Assembly: GCA_001972305.1 (NCBI GenBank)
Contig: BDDD01001583.1
Location: 1-64,000 of the forward strand
DNA: 64,000 bases
Reading direction: 5' to 3'
From: Cephalotus follicularis
Lineage: Eukaryota; Streptophyta; Magnoliopsida; Oxalidales; Cephalotaceae
Every line of letters begins with the position of its first letter. The stretch's first letter is position 1. Under the pieces are notes generated by a model. The model was not told the origin of the DNA. It saw nothing but the letters and a program-made list of their open reading frames with translations, and did not search any database. This document shows positions 23,073 through 34,371 of the stretch, in pieces. Made by a program: the position numbers and the translations under genes.

Positions 23073-23572
23073 CATCTCCCCTCCATAAATAAATTTGGTC
23101 CCTAGATTCTCTGTCCATAACCGTATCCATAACCTTGCTCTTACCTCTTGGTGTCACACCTGTATTTGTAGCATTACCCAAAATCATGTTGTACTGACGA
23201 GTTTGAATGCTTGCTTGCTGTTTCCTTCTAGAAGTACTTGGTGTACTAGTGGTCCGTGCTGGTGGTGCCTGATGTAGTGTCTGAGGCTACTATACTGATA
23301 CGGTCCCTGACCTGCATGTGGCTGCTGACACCCAAAATTTACCCATGTGGGTCAATATCTTTAGACAATTAAGTCAAAGATATAATTGGTCATCTTTATA
23401 GTAAAATTTGAAATTCCTAAGGACAAGTTGTTCGTTCAAAGGAACAAAAGTGAAGTAAAGGAAGAATGAACTAGACTTGCCAGTTGTCTATTCCAACTTA
23501 AGGGCGAAGCCAGGAATTGGGAATTTGAAGTCAGCAGGAATTGGAACTTTGGGGGCACTTTGTGTAATGCCC
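23073..23572. other. Flank left of element B; possible internal/LTR remnants
   Basis: On the minus strand 23073-23325 could be the 3' internal end of the element whose LTR ends at 23072. No convincing domain is readable. TGACACCCAAAATTT at 23326 resembles an LTR start, whose continuation would lie at 51077-51560 beyond element B. The last five bases, CTTTG, are the left TSD of element B. Confidence 0.35.
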
Positions 23573-24379
23573 CTTAATGTTATAAAGGATTATATATAGG
23601 TTGGAATAGGAGGACCATTCCTCTTTTGGGACGATTATGAGCAATAGAAGTGAAGCTTGAGCCGGATTTGGGCTTGGCCCGGGAAGGATTGATTTGGGCT
23701 TGTAAGGAGAAAGGAGAGAGGTTGGCCCTATTTTTTTAGAAGGCGGCTATTGTGTAGCATTTTCTAGATTCTTCCCCATGCCATTATAAAAATAGAGGAT
23801 GCCCGTGAGACGCTTTTTGGACTTTCTCAGTCACTTCCATTCTGGAAAAAATCGAGAGAAATGTGAGGAGGTGGAAGATGGGGCCAGGTGTCATGGGAAA
23901 GATGAAGAAAGTGACAAGAGAGGAGCTTCCTCGGGAGAGTTCGATGCCTCCCATGATCCAGTATGAATCCCCCATCTCCTGGAAGCAAAGGAGCAATGCC
24001 AGAGTGGAAGGAGAAGGAAGTTGAGGTGCATAGTAGCCCCAGACATGGAGGAAGTTCAGGATTAGAGAAGGAATCAGGCGATCTCCGTTTTCAACCAATA
24101 TCATGTAGGTTGGTATATGTCTGAGCACCTACTATCATGTGTGTATTGTGTGTTGTATGAAGTGTGTGTTGTTTGCTTTGTTATGATGATTGTTGTTTGT
24201 GTTGCTTGTATTGTGTGACTATGTTAGATTAGGATTCCTTTGTTTGTTCCTTTGCCAAGGTTAACATATTGGTAAATGAATTTGGTGAAGGTCAGTACTT
24301 GAAAGGTACTTAGAGCTGAATCTCGACGCTGAGCCAGACTAGTTTCCAGAGGACTTAGAGCTTCCTAGCTCGAAGTCAG

Positions 24380-24800
24380 ACTAGTCCTATGTGTACTGAG
24401 AAGACCAGTCCACATGGTCGCCGAGCATGACTTCCTCATGCCTGTGTCGAGCGTAACATGTCTGAGCATGACCCACTCACGTGTGCAGAGCATGACTTGT
24501 CCGAGCATGCCGAGCATGGCTAATCCGAGCATGCTGAGCAAGGCTAGTCCATACATGCCGAGCAAGCCTATCCACAAGGTCACCGAGCATGACTAGTAGG
24601 CGCATGCCGAGCATGGCTAATCCGAGCATACTGAGTAGACCAAATTCTCAGCCAAATATGAGTACACATATACAAGTCAGACCAACGCTTTAGAGTGGAC
24701 CTCCCACGTATGCCGAGCAGACCAGTCCCTATGGTCACCATACACATTCATGCGTACCTGTCCGACCAGTCCCTCAAGCATAAGAATGATTAAAGTACAA
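24380..24800. repeat. GAGCATGC / CTAGTC array, LTR B5
   Basis: Units such as CCGAGCATGCC, GCCGAGCAAGGCTAGTC and GAGCAGACCAGTCC recur about every 20-25 bases. The array lies between the donor-like site and the GGTGAA array. The same units, reversed, fill the LTRs of element C at 52690-52990 and 57950-58190. Confidence 0.85.
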
Positions 24801-24956
24801 TATGTAGCGCCCTTAGAGCGCCGAGTCTAACTAAGAGTTAGAGCATTATGAGCAAATTTCCTTCTCTGCCTAAAGTATATATATACACTAACTTAGTGAG
24901 ACATCCTATAGTAGGTGAACTTAAGAAGTGAATCCACATAGAGATTTTTCTTAGCA

Positions 24957-25250
24957 AGTGAGCCCAAATGGGGTGAATTCCGCTAAAGCAGGTGAACCTG
25001 AGGGTGAATTTCGCATGGCAGGTGAACCTAAGGGGTGAATTCCTCCAGAGCGGGTGAACCCAAAGGTGAATTCTGGGGGCAGGTGATCCTCGGGGGAATC
25101 CCGCTTAATGGGTGGACCTAAGGGTGAATTCTGCCATAGCATGTGAACCTAGTGGTGAATTCCGCCATAGTAGGTGAACCAAATGGGCGAATTCCGGTCG
25201 GTAGGTGAACCTGAAGGTGAATTCCGCAGGCAGGTGAACCTAAAGGTGAA
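24957..25250. repeat. About 30-bp GGTGAATTC/GGTGAACC array, LTR B5
   Basis: Nine units of roughly GGTGAATTCCGC, a 4-8 base spacer and AGGTGAACCTAA follow each other. GGTGAA therefore recurs about every 15 bases. Minus-strand frames through it are repeat-encoded and not genes. Confidence 0.9.
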
Positions 25251-25842
25251 TCTTACTCAATAGTAAGACTTGTATAGGAACCAGACTATATATGACCGGC
25301 ACAACTCCTCTGATTGGGAAATCTATCATGTTTTTGTAGAGTAGTCCGAGGAAGCAATGAATGGTATTGAATACATGAACATGGATTGTAATGGTTATAT
25401 GGCATGCATGCATCTCTTCTCTGGTTGTATTTCTTTCTTCTCTGTTGTGCGTCTCTACGTGTGGTAACCTACACAACCCACGGGTTGTTGACCCATTCTC
25501 TGAATGGGCCAGGTCTAGGTACTGTAGGAGCACAACAACAACCCAAAGGATAAAGAGCAAAGTAAGTCCTCCTCGACAGTGCGCTATTTCAGGCCAGTAT
25601 TATAATTAAGGAACTATGTATTTATTCTTATGACCTACCGGTTTGTGGCAGAGCCTTTATTGAAAAAGTTGTGTAAAGAACTGGTATATCCACATATATA
25701 TTATTTGTTGAGTATTGATATGATAATTATAATTAAAGTTTTAAATTTTTGATGGTTGAAATTATGGATTGATATTTAATTGTACGGTATGCCACATGTC
25801 GGGCCGTGGGGCCCATCCCACGGTTCAGGATGTGATAGTTTT

Positions 25843-25853
25843 TGGTATCAGAG
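25843..25853 (+). promoter_or_regulatory. Primer-binding site of element B
   Basis: TGGTATCAGAG matches the 3' end of initiator-Met tRNA and lies five bases after the 5' LTR, where minus-strand DNA synthesis would be primed. Confidence 0.9.
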
Positions 25854-25915
25854 TCGTACTATGCTGGATATGCCAAGATAGGGTCCTTGGCAAGTGGAGT
25901 TAAGGATATATATAT

Positions 25916-26332
25916 ATGGATATTGACCCGTTCTTTTACGTAAACCAGTTTGGAAGGATGGAAGGACGTCGAAGTAGAACTGCACGAGGAGTGAGAGCTG
26001 GGCCATGCACTAGATGGCCCCGAACGAATAGAGATGCCGAGGAACAAGAAGAGGTAAATGTAGCTCAAGAAGCAGAAGCTGCTGCTCCTGCTCGAGAAGA
26101 ACCTAGAGGTTTTATGAGGAGGATGCGTGCTATGATAAATCAGATGAGTGAATTTATTCAACAGCATGCAGCTGAAGAAGAACAACCACCTATTGCACGA
26201 CCAGGTAGGCGTGCAGCAGAAGCCCCAGAACAGACATCAGCAGTGAGGCCATCTAGGCGGGCTGAGGCAACAAGAAGATCAGTTGATCAGCATATACGCT
26301 GTGAGGACCCCTTGATCAGATTCTTGAATTGA
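25916..26332 (+). pseudogene. Gag N-terminus, element B
   Basis: A 138-aa open frame starts about 80 bases after the LTR. It contains an Arg-rich start, an acidic stretch (AEEQEEVNVAQEAEAAAP), FMRRMRAMINQMSEF, and GRRAAEAPEQTSAVRP. It ends at RCEDPLIRFLN followed by a stop. The equivalent place in element C reads RFLKLNPPAFTG, so a small deletion near 26328 shifted the frame here into that of the next entry. Confidence 0.85.
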
Positions 26333-26832
26333 ACCCTCCAGATTTCACAGGAGATCCTAATGCCATTTCAGCTGAGAGATGGCTAATGCAATTAGAAAAG
26401 ATCTTCCAAGTCATGGAATGTTCAGACTCACAGAAAGTTATCTTCGCAACATATATGTTAGAAGGTGAAGCGGAACATTGGTGGAAGATGATTGAATCTT
26501 CTTGGGAAGCATCCGGGATATCATATTCTTGGAATACTTTTAAGTCAGAGTTCAATGAAAGATTCTATCCTGAAGTTGAAGTTGATAAGAGAGAGGCTGA
26601 ATTCTTAGGCCTAACTCAAGGAGATATCACAATGGCCCAGTATGAGGCCAAATTCATCGAGTTATCCAGGATCGCTCTGTATATGGTTAACACTGAATTA
26701 AGAAAAGCTAAGAAGTTTCTTATAGGGCTTCGTCTCGATATTAGGGAGAAGCTAGTGCCCTTACATCTGAGATCCTTCTTTGATCTGGGGAACATGGCTC
26801 GAGAGGTTGAAGCTTTGTCTCAACATTTTTAG
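26329..26832 (+). pseudogene. Gag capsid region, element B
   Basis: This 167-aa frame holds the main capsid motifs: NPPDFTGDP, AERWLMQLEKIF, EGEAEHWWKMI, FNERFYPEVE, EAEFLGLTQG, MAQYEAKF and KFLIGLRLDIREKL. It is the continuation of 25916-26332 after a frameshift and ends at a TAG at 26830. From 26833 to about 27079, Gly/Ser/Gln-rich gag linker is readable in broken frames. Confidence 0.88.
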
Positions 26833-27079
26833 AACTTGGGGATTCAAACAGGCATCCGGAGGCCTGCTCCCTTTGGTGAATATTTGGGAAGAAGTTATGG
26901 GAGTAGTAATAAATCCCAAAGGTCTGGATATCATAGTAGCTTGAGGCAGGGTGAATCTCCCCTTAGCGTTGGTAGCCCAGCAGGACCCTCATGATTTGGA
27001 AGGCAATCTCGTGGTTCTCAGCAGAGGAGACAAGGTCATGATTCACGAAGGAGGCGACAGAAAAGAATGACCTCATAGA

Positions 27080-27601
27080 GTGGTTCTCCTAGACCTACCG
27101 GTGATGGTGGTCAGGACTTTATTGAACCCTGCATACACTGTGGACGCACCAACCATGCCTCATATGGCTGCTGGTGGAAGAATGGTTGGTGTTGGAGTTG
27201 CCCCGGACCATATAGCTGTTGAATGTCCCCAGAATAGATCTAACCCAGGAGATCAAATAGGGCAAGGATCGACCCGATCACAAGTAAGTTTTCAACAAGG
27301 CCGTCCTAGAACCAGTTCACGAGGAGATCGTGGCGAACAACCGATGGGATCGACACCTACTGTACAAGGCAGAGTGTATGCTATGGATCAGAGGGCGGCA
27401 GTTGGATCAGCCTCAGTGATTGGAGGTACGGTATATATATTTTTGTTTTTGGCACGGACTCTTATTGATTTAGGCTCATCCCATTCATATATTGCATCTC
27501 ATTTTATAAGTTATATGGATGTGGAGCCTGGGACCTTACCCTGTATGATAGAAGTTAGCACACCCGTGGGAGAGTCTATTACCTCCAGATGGGTGTGTTA
27601 G
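27080..27601 (+). pseudogene. Zinc knuckles and protease, element B
   Basis: In the frame around 27120-27230, CIHCGRTNHASYGC is a CX2CX4HX4C knuckle followed by a second, frame-shifted Cys cluster with HIAVECPQNRS. The 173-aa open frame continues into protease with ARTLIDLGSSHSYI. The usual DSG catalytic triplet reads DLG. A TAG at about 27599 interrupts the flap region. The protease end, DVILGMDWLL, lies in the next piece. Confidence 0.85.
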
Positions 27602-28845
27602 TCTTGTGCCATTGAGATTTTCGGTCATGTTCTTCCAGCAGACCTCATAGTGTTACTGATGGGTAATCTTGATGTAATCCTCGGAATGGATTGGTTGTTG
27701 GCACACTATGCTTGTATGGATTGTAATAGGAAGGTCGTAGCCTTCCATTTGCCAGGCCAGTCTCCCTTCCAGTTTGATGGAACCTTAGAGCGTCAACCAG
27801 TTCCTATGATATCTGCTATTCAGGCCGATAGACTCTTGAGACAACGTTGTAATGCTTACCTGGCACATATTGTCGATGGTAGGAGATGGATGCCAAAGAT
27901 CGAGGATGTTCCTGTTGTTTGTGAATATCCGGATGTGTTTTCGGAAGAATTAACATCCTTACCTCCCAAAAGAGACGTGGAGTTCTCTATAGATCTTCTA
28001 CCAGGAACAACACCCATATCAACAGCTCCTTATCGGATGACCCCTCCAGAATTGAAGGAATTGAAATTACAGTTGTAGGAGTTGCTTGATAAAGGTTTTA
28101 TAAGACCAAGTGTATCCCCGTGGGGAGCACAGGTCTTATTTGTTAAGAAGAAGGATGGATCATTGCGAATGTGTATTGATTACTGGAAACTTAATAAGGT
28201 CACTGTCAAGAAAAAGTATCTGCTGTCACACATCGATGATCTGTTTGATCAGCTGAAGGGATCTTCGGTATTTTCTAAATTTGACCTAAGATCAGGATAC
28301 CATCAGCTCATAGTTAGAAAGGAAGACATTCATAAGACTGTATTCAGATCACGATACGGACATTATGAATTTGTAGTGATGCCTTTCAGGATGATTAATG
28401 TCCTTGCTGCATTCATGAGTCTAATGAATCGATATTCAGTCCATATCTTGACCAGTTTATAGTGGTTTTTATCGATGATATCTTGATATATTCTAAGTCC
28501 ATGGAAGAGCATGGGAAACATTTGCACTTGGCTTTACAAACCTTGAGAGATCACCAGCTATATGCCAAGTTTAGCAAATTTGAATTCTGGCTGTCAGAGG
28601 TAACTTTCCTTGGTCATGTTGTATCCAGTGCCATATTGTCAGTAGATCCTTCAAAGATTGAAGCAGTAAAGGACTGGAAACAACCATCAAATGTGATGGA
28701 GGTCCGCAGCTTTCTAGGCTTGGCAGGATATTACCGTCGTTTTGTTGAAGGGTTTTCAAGAATAGCTACACCTCTGACCCAATTGACGCAGAAGAATGCA
28801 GCTTTTGTGGGGATGAAGATTATGAATGGAGTTTTTAAGAGCTGA
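27602..28845 (+). pseudogene. Protease end and reverse transcriptase, element B
   Basis: Three open pieces (27650-28078, 28082-28462, 28462-28845) cover the protease C-terminus (DVILGMDWLL) and RT. RT shows [39 protein letters not shown] and [12 protein letters not shown]. It continues with [10 protein letters not shown], the catalytic [26 protein letters not shown] and [24 protein letters not shown] at about 28076 replaces Gln and a frame change occurs near 28455. Length and motif order are normal for the family; only point damage is seen. Confidence 0.92.
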
Positions 28846-29557
28846 AGCATCGTTTGGTTTCTGCGCTGATCTTGGCTTTGCCAGAAGGCAGTGAAGGTTT
28901 TGTAATATACAGTGATGCATTGAGAAATGGCTTGGGATGTGTCCTGATGCATAACGGAAAAGTGATCGCATACGCCTCAAGGAAATTAAAGCCCCATGAA
29001 GAAAACTACCCAACTCACGACCTTGAGTTAGCAACAATAGTCTTCGCGCTGTGTAAATGGAGGCATTATCTGTATGGTACGAAGTTCGAGGTGTACACCG
29101 ATCACAAAAACTTAAAGTATCTGTTTTCATAAAAAGACCTGATTATGAGACAGAGGAGATGGATGGAGTTGCTTAATGACAATAACTGTGAAATACAGTA
29201 CCATCAGGGCAAAGCTAATGTTGTTGCAGGCGCTTTGAGTCTTTGATTGGCTTGCCTAACGATTGCTCATATTAAGGCACGTCCATGGTTGATGAATCGA
29301 ATCCGGGAAGCTGAAGGTAAAGATGGAGATTTGCTAAAATTAGCCTTGAGCAAGAATGGAGGTTTGAAGCCCAATTTCTCCATTTTGGGTGATGGGTTAG
29401 TCCAATATCAAGATAGAATTCGTGTTCCAAATCATAAAGAGTTAAATGATGAATTGTTACCACAGGCACATCGCTCCAACTTCTCTGTACATCCGGGGAG
29501 TACCAAGATGTAACGAGACTTGAAGTTAAATTATTGGTGGAACAATATGAAAAGGGA
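28846..29557 (+). pseudogene. RNase H and integrase start, element B
   Basis: 28854-29132 encodes RNase H ([48 protein letters not shown]). A stop follows where Gln is usual. After [16 protein letters not shown] is followed by AGALSL plus a stop where ADALSR is normal. 29247-29513 carries the linker and the start of the integrase zinc region (HRSNFSVHPGSTKM). The frame is cut by element D at 29558 and resumes at 45198; the five bases AGGGA occur on both sides. Confidence 0.9.
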
Positions 29558-30906
29558 TGTAACACCCGGGTTTTTCACAAAATGTAATATTATAATTTTA
29601 ATGTAATCTTATTATGGAATTAATGAGAATAGTGAAATTCTCGACTTTGATGATGTTTTCCCTTTTATAACGTCGAGTTTTGAAAGAGGAATGATAAGGA
29701 AATGTTCAAGGCATTACGCATTGAAACCGCAATTATGTTGCCTAAAATGGCTCATAAAGCCTATTTTTAATGCGCGACAGTGAGGCCCAATGTTCGCATT
29801 TTTATTACGGTTATTTTTGTGGCGGCTGGATTAATTAATATCTTAATTTGCGGAATAAATGGGACCCAGACATTAGTATTTTGTCGGTAAATACTAAGGA
29901 GGAAGCAAAAGATAAAAGGAGGGAAAGAGGGACCACGGGCGCTTCACGCTCCCGTGTAAAGAAAACATAGCGGGTGCACAAAACTCCCGCAATAGAGAGA
30001 CAGGCGAGAGAGCAGGAGAGAAAGCGAGAGAGGGCGCCGGAGACGACGCCAAGCCAGCCACCTGACCAGGAGAGGATGGCGGGCAACCCAGGCTCCTCAA
30101 CTGACGATAACCTTTCCTCTCTTCTCCTCTTTTTTCTCTTTTCTTTTCTTCTCTTCCCCGTCACTGTGCGCCTCTGCCATCCATTTTTCGACCCCGTTAG
30201 CGTCGCGGATGGAGCGGGTCTTTATTTAGGAGGCAAGCTCTTCCCGTTTTGACCACCATTGAGGTGTTTCTCGGCCGGAATCGGCCGAGTCGACTCACTG
30301 GCGCCTGAGACCGTGTGTTTGGCACCGAGTCTCGGCGAATCTTGGACAATGATGGGTAGAACTGATGATTGTGTGGCATTTTTGGGTAGTGGTCGAAGTG
30401 GTGGACGTCGGGCGAGTCGACTCAATGAGTCGCAACTTGCTGCCGTCAGTGACACGACGTTCGGTGCCAATTCACGACGAGTCTTGAGCGGTTTTGAATA
30501 GATCGCTCAATGCAGAACTTGTTTATGGGTGTTTCACAAGCTGGGTGAGTTGGCCGGAATCTGGCCGGCGCTCCGGTGACGGCAATGTTAGTTTATGTGC
30601 GTTGATCGTAATGTAAACATATTGTATGTGCAGTGAGCAAGTTCGTAATTTGGTTCGACAGTGAAGGGAAGTGATAATAGACAGTTGGCAACAACTTGGA
30701 AAGGTTTGGCAGTTGAACCTACAGCTCGACTGTAATGTTGCTATTGTTAACAGGTAGGGTGTACGACTTGTTTATGAACATATAGCATGCTTATTGTGTT
30801 TGATAAATGCTATGCATGTGTGTTTTGGACTGAATCACATGTATTGTTGTGTTAGTTTTACTGTTGGGTGTGGTTTCGATGAAGAAACCATGTTCTAGTT
30901 CATACA

Positions 30907-30942
30907 CGTCAACGCCATTCGTAAGCGTCGACGCCCAAACTA
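30907..30942. repeat. Two-unit GTCGACGCC microarray, LTR D5
   Basis: GTCAACGCC and GCGTCGACGCC lie 10 bases apart between the donor-like and acceptor-like sites. This is the smallest example of the array type. The 3' LTR of D lacks it because of a deletion. Confidence 0.7.
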
Positions 30943-31519
30943 GCAGACATGCACAAAAGCTAGTTTTCGGTGCAGATGGAGACTTCATTTTTTAATTAAT
31001 GAACACATGTCAAGTTAGGGAGTGAGGACTTAATATATTTTGAGGTTGGCCAGGATGAATCATGGGAGAGAAGGAGAGAAGGAGATTAAAGCAAAGTAAG
31101 GATTCCAAATCTTTTTCCAAAGTATTTTATGTTTGTAAGGATTTTGCTCTTTTCCTAAAGTATCAAATATTCGGTTTTATTCTGTTATGTTTTGTATGTT
31201 TCGAAATTCTGTCAACTTATTGACGAAAGACTATGTTCAAAATTATTTTTAAGTTTTCTCTGGAAATGATTTTTTCTATATGTTGTGGAATGCTGTTTTA
31301 TGAATGCTTTGAGCTGATCACTCAAAGTATTAAGAAATGTTTTATGAAATGGTTTTACGAAATGGAAAAGAGTAACGAACTGAGATGAACAACTCTTGGA
31401 TTGCGATCCAAGGAGGATTAATCTAGTAAAGATTAATGTTATGGAGAGAGATGCTCACGGACATGCATGTGATGTAAGGATAGTAATCGGGGAGTGCACA
31501 ATGCCCCGGTGAAGAATGG

Positions 31520-31670
31520 TTCAACTCAGTTATGTATGAAATGTTCTGATTCATGAGATATGATCAGAAAAAGGAAAGGAATGTGCAGTGTTCTGATTCA
31601 TGAGATATGATCAGAAAAAGAAATTAAATGTTCTGATTCATGAGATATGATCAGAAAAGAGGAATGAATG
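31520..31670 (+). repeat. Three-unit repeat TTCTGATTCATGAGATATGATC
   Basis: Three units of about 35-55 bp share TTCTGATTCATGAGATATG followed by ATCAGAAAA. The 3' LTR of D has only two units (44158-44240), so the copy number changed after insertion. Confidence 0.85.
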
Positions 31671-32579
31671 TGAAATGTGCTGGTGTTTATTCCAGAAAAG
31701 GATTTTAAATGATGTTTCGATTTCAAGTATGGCTGGGCTATATACCAGAAAATGTATGAGTTTAGAAATGTTTTGATTTTATGAAAATTATCAGAAATAT
31801 GGATTTCGATGGTGAAATGTTCTGGTTTTATAAAATTAGAAGATGATTTTCAATGATGTTTTGAAATGTATGATTTGAAAACGTTTTGGTAAAGATTATA
31901 AAAAACAATGTATTTCAATAATGTTTTATGACTATGATTCTTGCTGGGCTATTTGAGCTCACTCCTTTCAATGTCTTGTTTTCAAATAAACTTTTCCAGG
32001 AAATGGTTGAACGTGAAAGTGCGAGCTGTAGAGGAAGTTCGCAAAAGAAGTATTGGAAAGGAAGTATGTTATGCAATAATGTTTTGTACAACTACTTTTG
32101 ATGTAATGAGTTAATGTTTTCCACTGTGTAAGGTATTATGACGGATGATGTATAAATGTAAATGTACAGAAATGAAGGTTATAATATATGATGTTTTCAA
32201 TTAAGAACATGATGTTTTGATGTTAGTGTTGAAAGTGTAAAGCATAATTGAGATTATGAGAAGCATGATGATTTTAATGCTTAGTGTTCAAAGTTGTAAG
32301 CATATTTTGGTCCTGTGAAGCTATGGAATATGATGTGATGTTCCCGCTGAGTAATGATGTTGTGTTTTGAAGAGAATCTAAGCTAAGATAAATTGTTGTA
32401 ATAAAGGTTAGCCATGATGAGTACATGAAAATTTTGAATTCTTCATATTTTGGAATTATGAGGTTATCGAATACGATATAACATAGAGATGTAGTTAATG
32501 GTTCACCTCACGTACCGCACCGATTCCTCGAGGCTCGCTTTGAGCATAAAGTGGACTCAGATCGGGGGCATTACAAGAA

Positions 32580-32590
32580 TGGTATCAGAG
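32580..32590 (+). promoter_or_regulatory. Primer-binding site of element D
   Basis: TGGTATCAGAG lies four bases after the 5' LTR and is the initiator-Met tRNA type, as in element B. Confidence 0.9.
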
Positions 32591-32654
32591 AATTGATTTG
32601 TTTATATTTGAGGATATGAACTGTGTGGAAATATTTGCTAAAATTATTTGTATA

Positions 32655-33610
32655 GATGCCATCAAAGAGTGAGTCAGATGATTCAGAGACTAGTATAAGA
32701 TTTAATATCTAGGAATCAGAAACTTGTGGAGAGAGAATTTTATACTCGCATATGTCAAACGGAAGAAGTGTATAGACAGAAGTTAGAAAAAAAAAAGATG
32801 AATGCTTTAGAGAAGTAAGTCAGGTCTGAAAGTTGTTTTGAGGTATATTTTGGGAGTCGATGGAATAGTTATTCGAAGGGTTAGAGAAAATCTGAGGATG
32901 CTGATAAGGTATATTGTAGAAGAGATACCAGATAACGTAGTGTTAACAAGATGGCTTAAAGGAGTAGAATTGTCTAAGGCTAAGGTTAACTCGTAACTAG
33001 TAACAAGAGGGTTGATGCAAGAAGATATCGTGGTCAAAGAGGGAATGGGAATGCACAAGAGGATAGAGAAGATAATTCTCTAAACGAGGTATTGAATCGA
33101 TTCGCTCGAGTTATTGCTGATAACAACAGTAATGACCATCAAATGATTTGCCAGTAAGGCCAACCGTTGAGCAGCTCGCGAAACAGATCTGAAGACCTTT
33201 TCAGGAGAAGTAGATCTTACGAAAGTGAAAGCATAGATTCAAGGAAACGAAAAGACCTTTTGAGCCTTGAATTGCACGGATCGTCAGGAGGTAGAGTTTG
33301 CGATTTACAAGCTAGAAAGAGAAGCGGATCAATGGTAGAACATGATTGAGAGGACGAAGACATGTCGGGAGTTAGAAGCGATGACGTGGGAAAGGTTTAA
33401 GGAAATATTTATGGACAAATATTTTCCTCAGATGATGAAGGACAAAATGGAAGAAGATTTTCCTTCGATTGGAACAAGGTAAGTCCAAATCGGTAGCTCG
33501 ATACGATGCGAATTTTTCGAGGTTGTCTCGATACGCTACTCACGTGGTGTCGACGGAACAAAGAAGAGCGAATAGGTTTTGCGAGGGTTTAAAACCCAAC
33601 GTTTGAGGAT
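32655..33610 (+). pseudogene. Gag remnant, element D
   Basis: A start MPSKSESDDSET at 32655 is followed quickly by stops. Scattered gag blocks then appear in changing frames. Around 33350-33600 one reads RELEAMTWERFKEIFMDKYFP, with GKSKSVARYDANFSRLSRYA and RANRFCEGLKPNV further on. These are capsid C-terminal motifs of plant Ty3 elements. The gene is heavily decayed, more so than in element B although D sits inside B, so D was probably already defective when it moved. Confidence 0.75.
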
Positions 33611-33779
33611 TGTTGAGTGATTGTATTGTTGCTGATTAGAAGTGCCATTCATTGGTTGGATTGGCTGTGATTGTGTTTAGGTGAATGACTAAGGTATGAT
33701 TGAATGAGTGACCGAAGGAATGATTGATTGAACTATTGAGTGAATGGTTGAATGATTTTTGTAGAAGGTACCATCTTCG

Positions 33780-34074
33780 TATCTGGCATATTAGTCATGT
33801 ACTGATCAACCCTAGTGCTACGTAGTCATTCATTGCATCATGTTTTGTGTGACTTGCATTGTGTTACTGCTTCTTTGCCTTATGTGTTGGAAGTGAATAC
33901 TCCAACGGATAACTGTTTACTGACTGCTACTAGGATACATAACTGTGAGATCATGATAGTTGGAGTTCATTTATTCGCTGATCTGATTATGTTGCCGATC
34001 CAAGATTTCGACGTTATCTTGGGAATGGACTGGCTCTACACTTATCAAACTTGTGTAGACTGCTACAATAAGGA
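33780..34074 (+). pseudogene. Aspartic protease remnant, element D
   Basis: INPSAT, a stop and SFIASCFV near 33810-33845 correspond to the protease active-site block, with the catalytic Asp changed to Asn. CEIMIVGVHLFADLI and FDVILGMDWLYTYQ near 33940-34040 are the flap and C-terminal blocks. After DCYNK (about 34072) the family sequence ends and LTR-type DNA begins, so the rest of pol is missing. Confidence 0.8.
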
Positions 34075-34371
34075 TGGTGTTGACGCTAATAGCCCTGTGT
34101 TTAGTGAAACTGCCCGGTTTTGGGTGGATTTGATTCCGATTGAGATCAGGCTAGTGTTTGAGCCTCCAAAATAGGGCCTAAGACTGCCAAGTACTCTAGA
34201 CTTGCCCGGAAGGCAGACCTCCCGAAATCCTATGGGATATACCAAATGAAGTGACAGTGAGGGCTATGAACTGTATGGTGGCTAAGTGACCAACCGAATG
34301 AGTCGTAATGGCTAAGTGACCGACCGAGTAAGCCGAAATGGCTAAGCGATTTATCGAATGGGCTGGAAGGC

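Larger units (their letters stand above)
23573..25837 (+). repeat. 5' LTR of element B
   Basis: It starts TGTAATGCCCC, ends GGATGTGATA, and is 2265 bp. It has a TATA box TTATAAAAAT (23784-23793), a donor-like TCAT|GTAGGT (24105) that has lost the AG kept in the 3' LTR, two arrays, and a GACCTACCGGTTTGTGGCAG box (25631-25650). The terminal GTGATA corresponds to GTGACA in the 3' LTR, so its last C has mutated. Confidence 0.92.
29558..32575 (+). repeat. 5' LTR of element D, 3.02 kb
   Basis: It starts TGTAACACCCGGG and ends GGGGGCATTACA. It shows AACAG|GTAGGG (30755), a mini microarray (30907-30942), a 35-bp three-unit repeat (31520-31670) and a CTTTTCCAG acceptor-like site ending 31999. Relative to the 3' LTR it contains about 215 extra bases at 30790-31004. 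Confidence 0.93.

Noticed and set aside
29835..30164. Frames around the GGCGAGAGAGCGGGAGAG tract in LTR D5 (also 42742-43062)
   Set aside because: They are purine-rich low-complexity LTR sequence. The frames are not conserved between the two LTRs of D.
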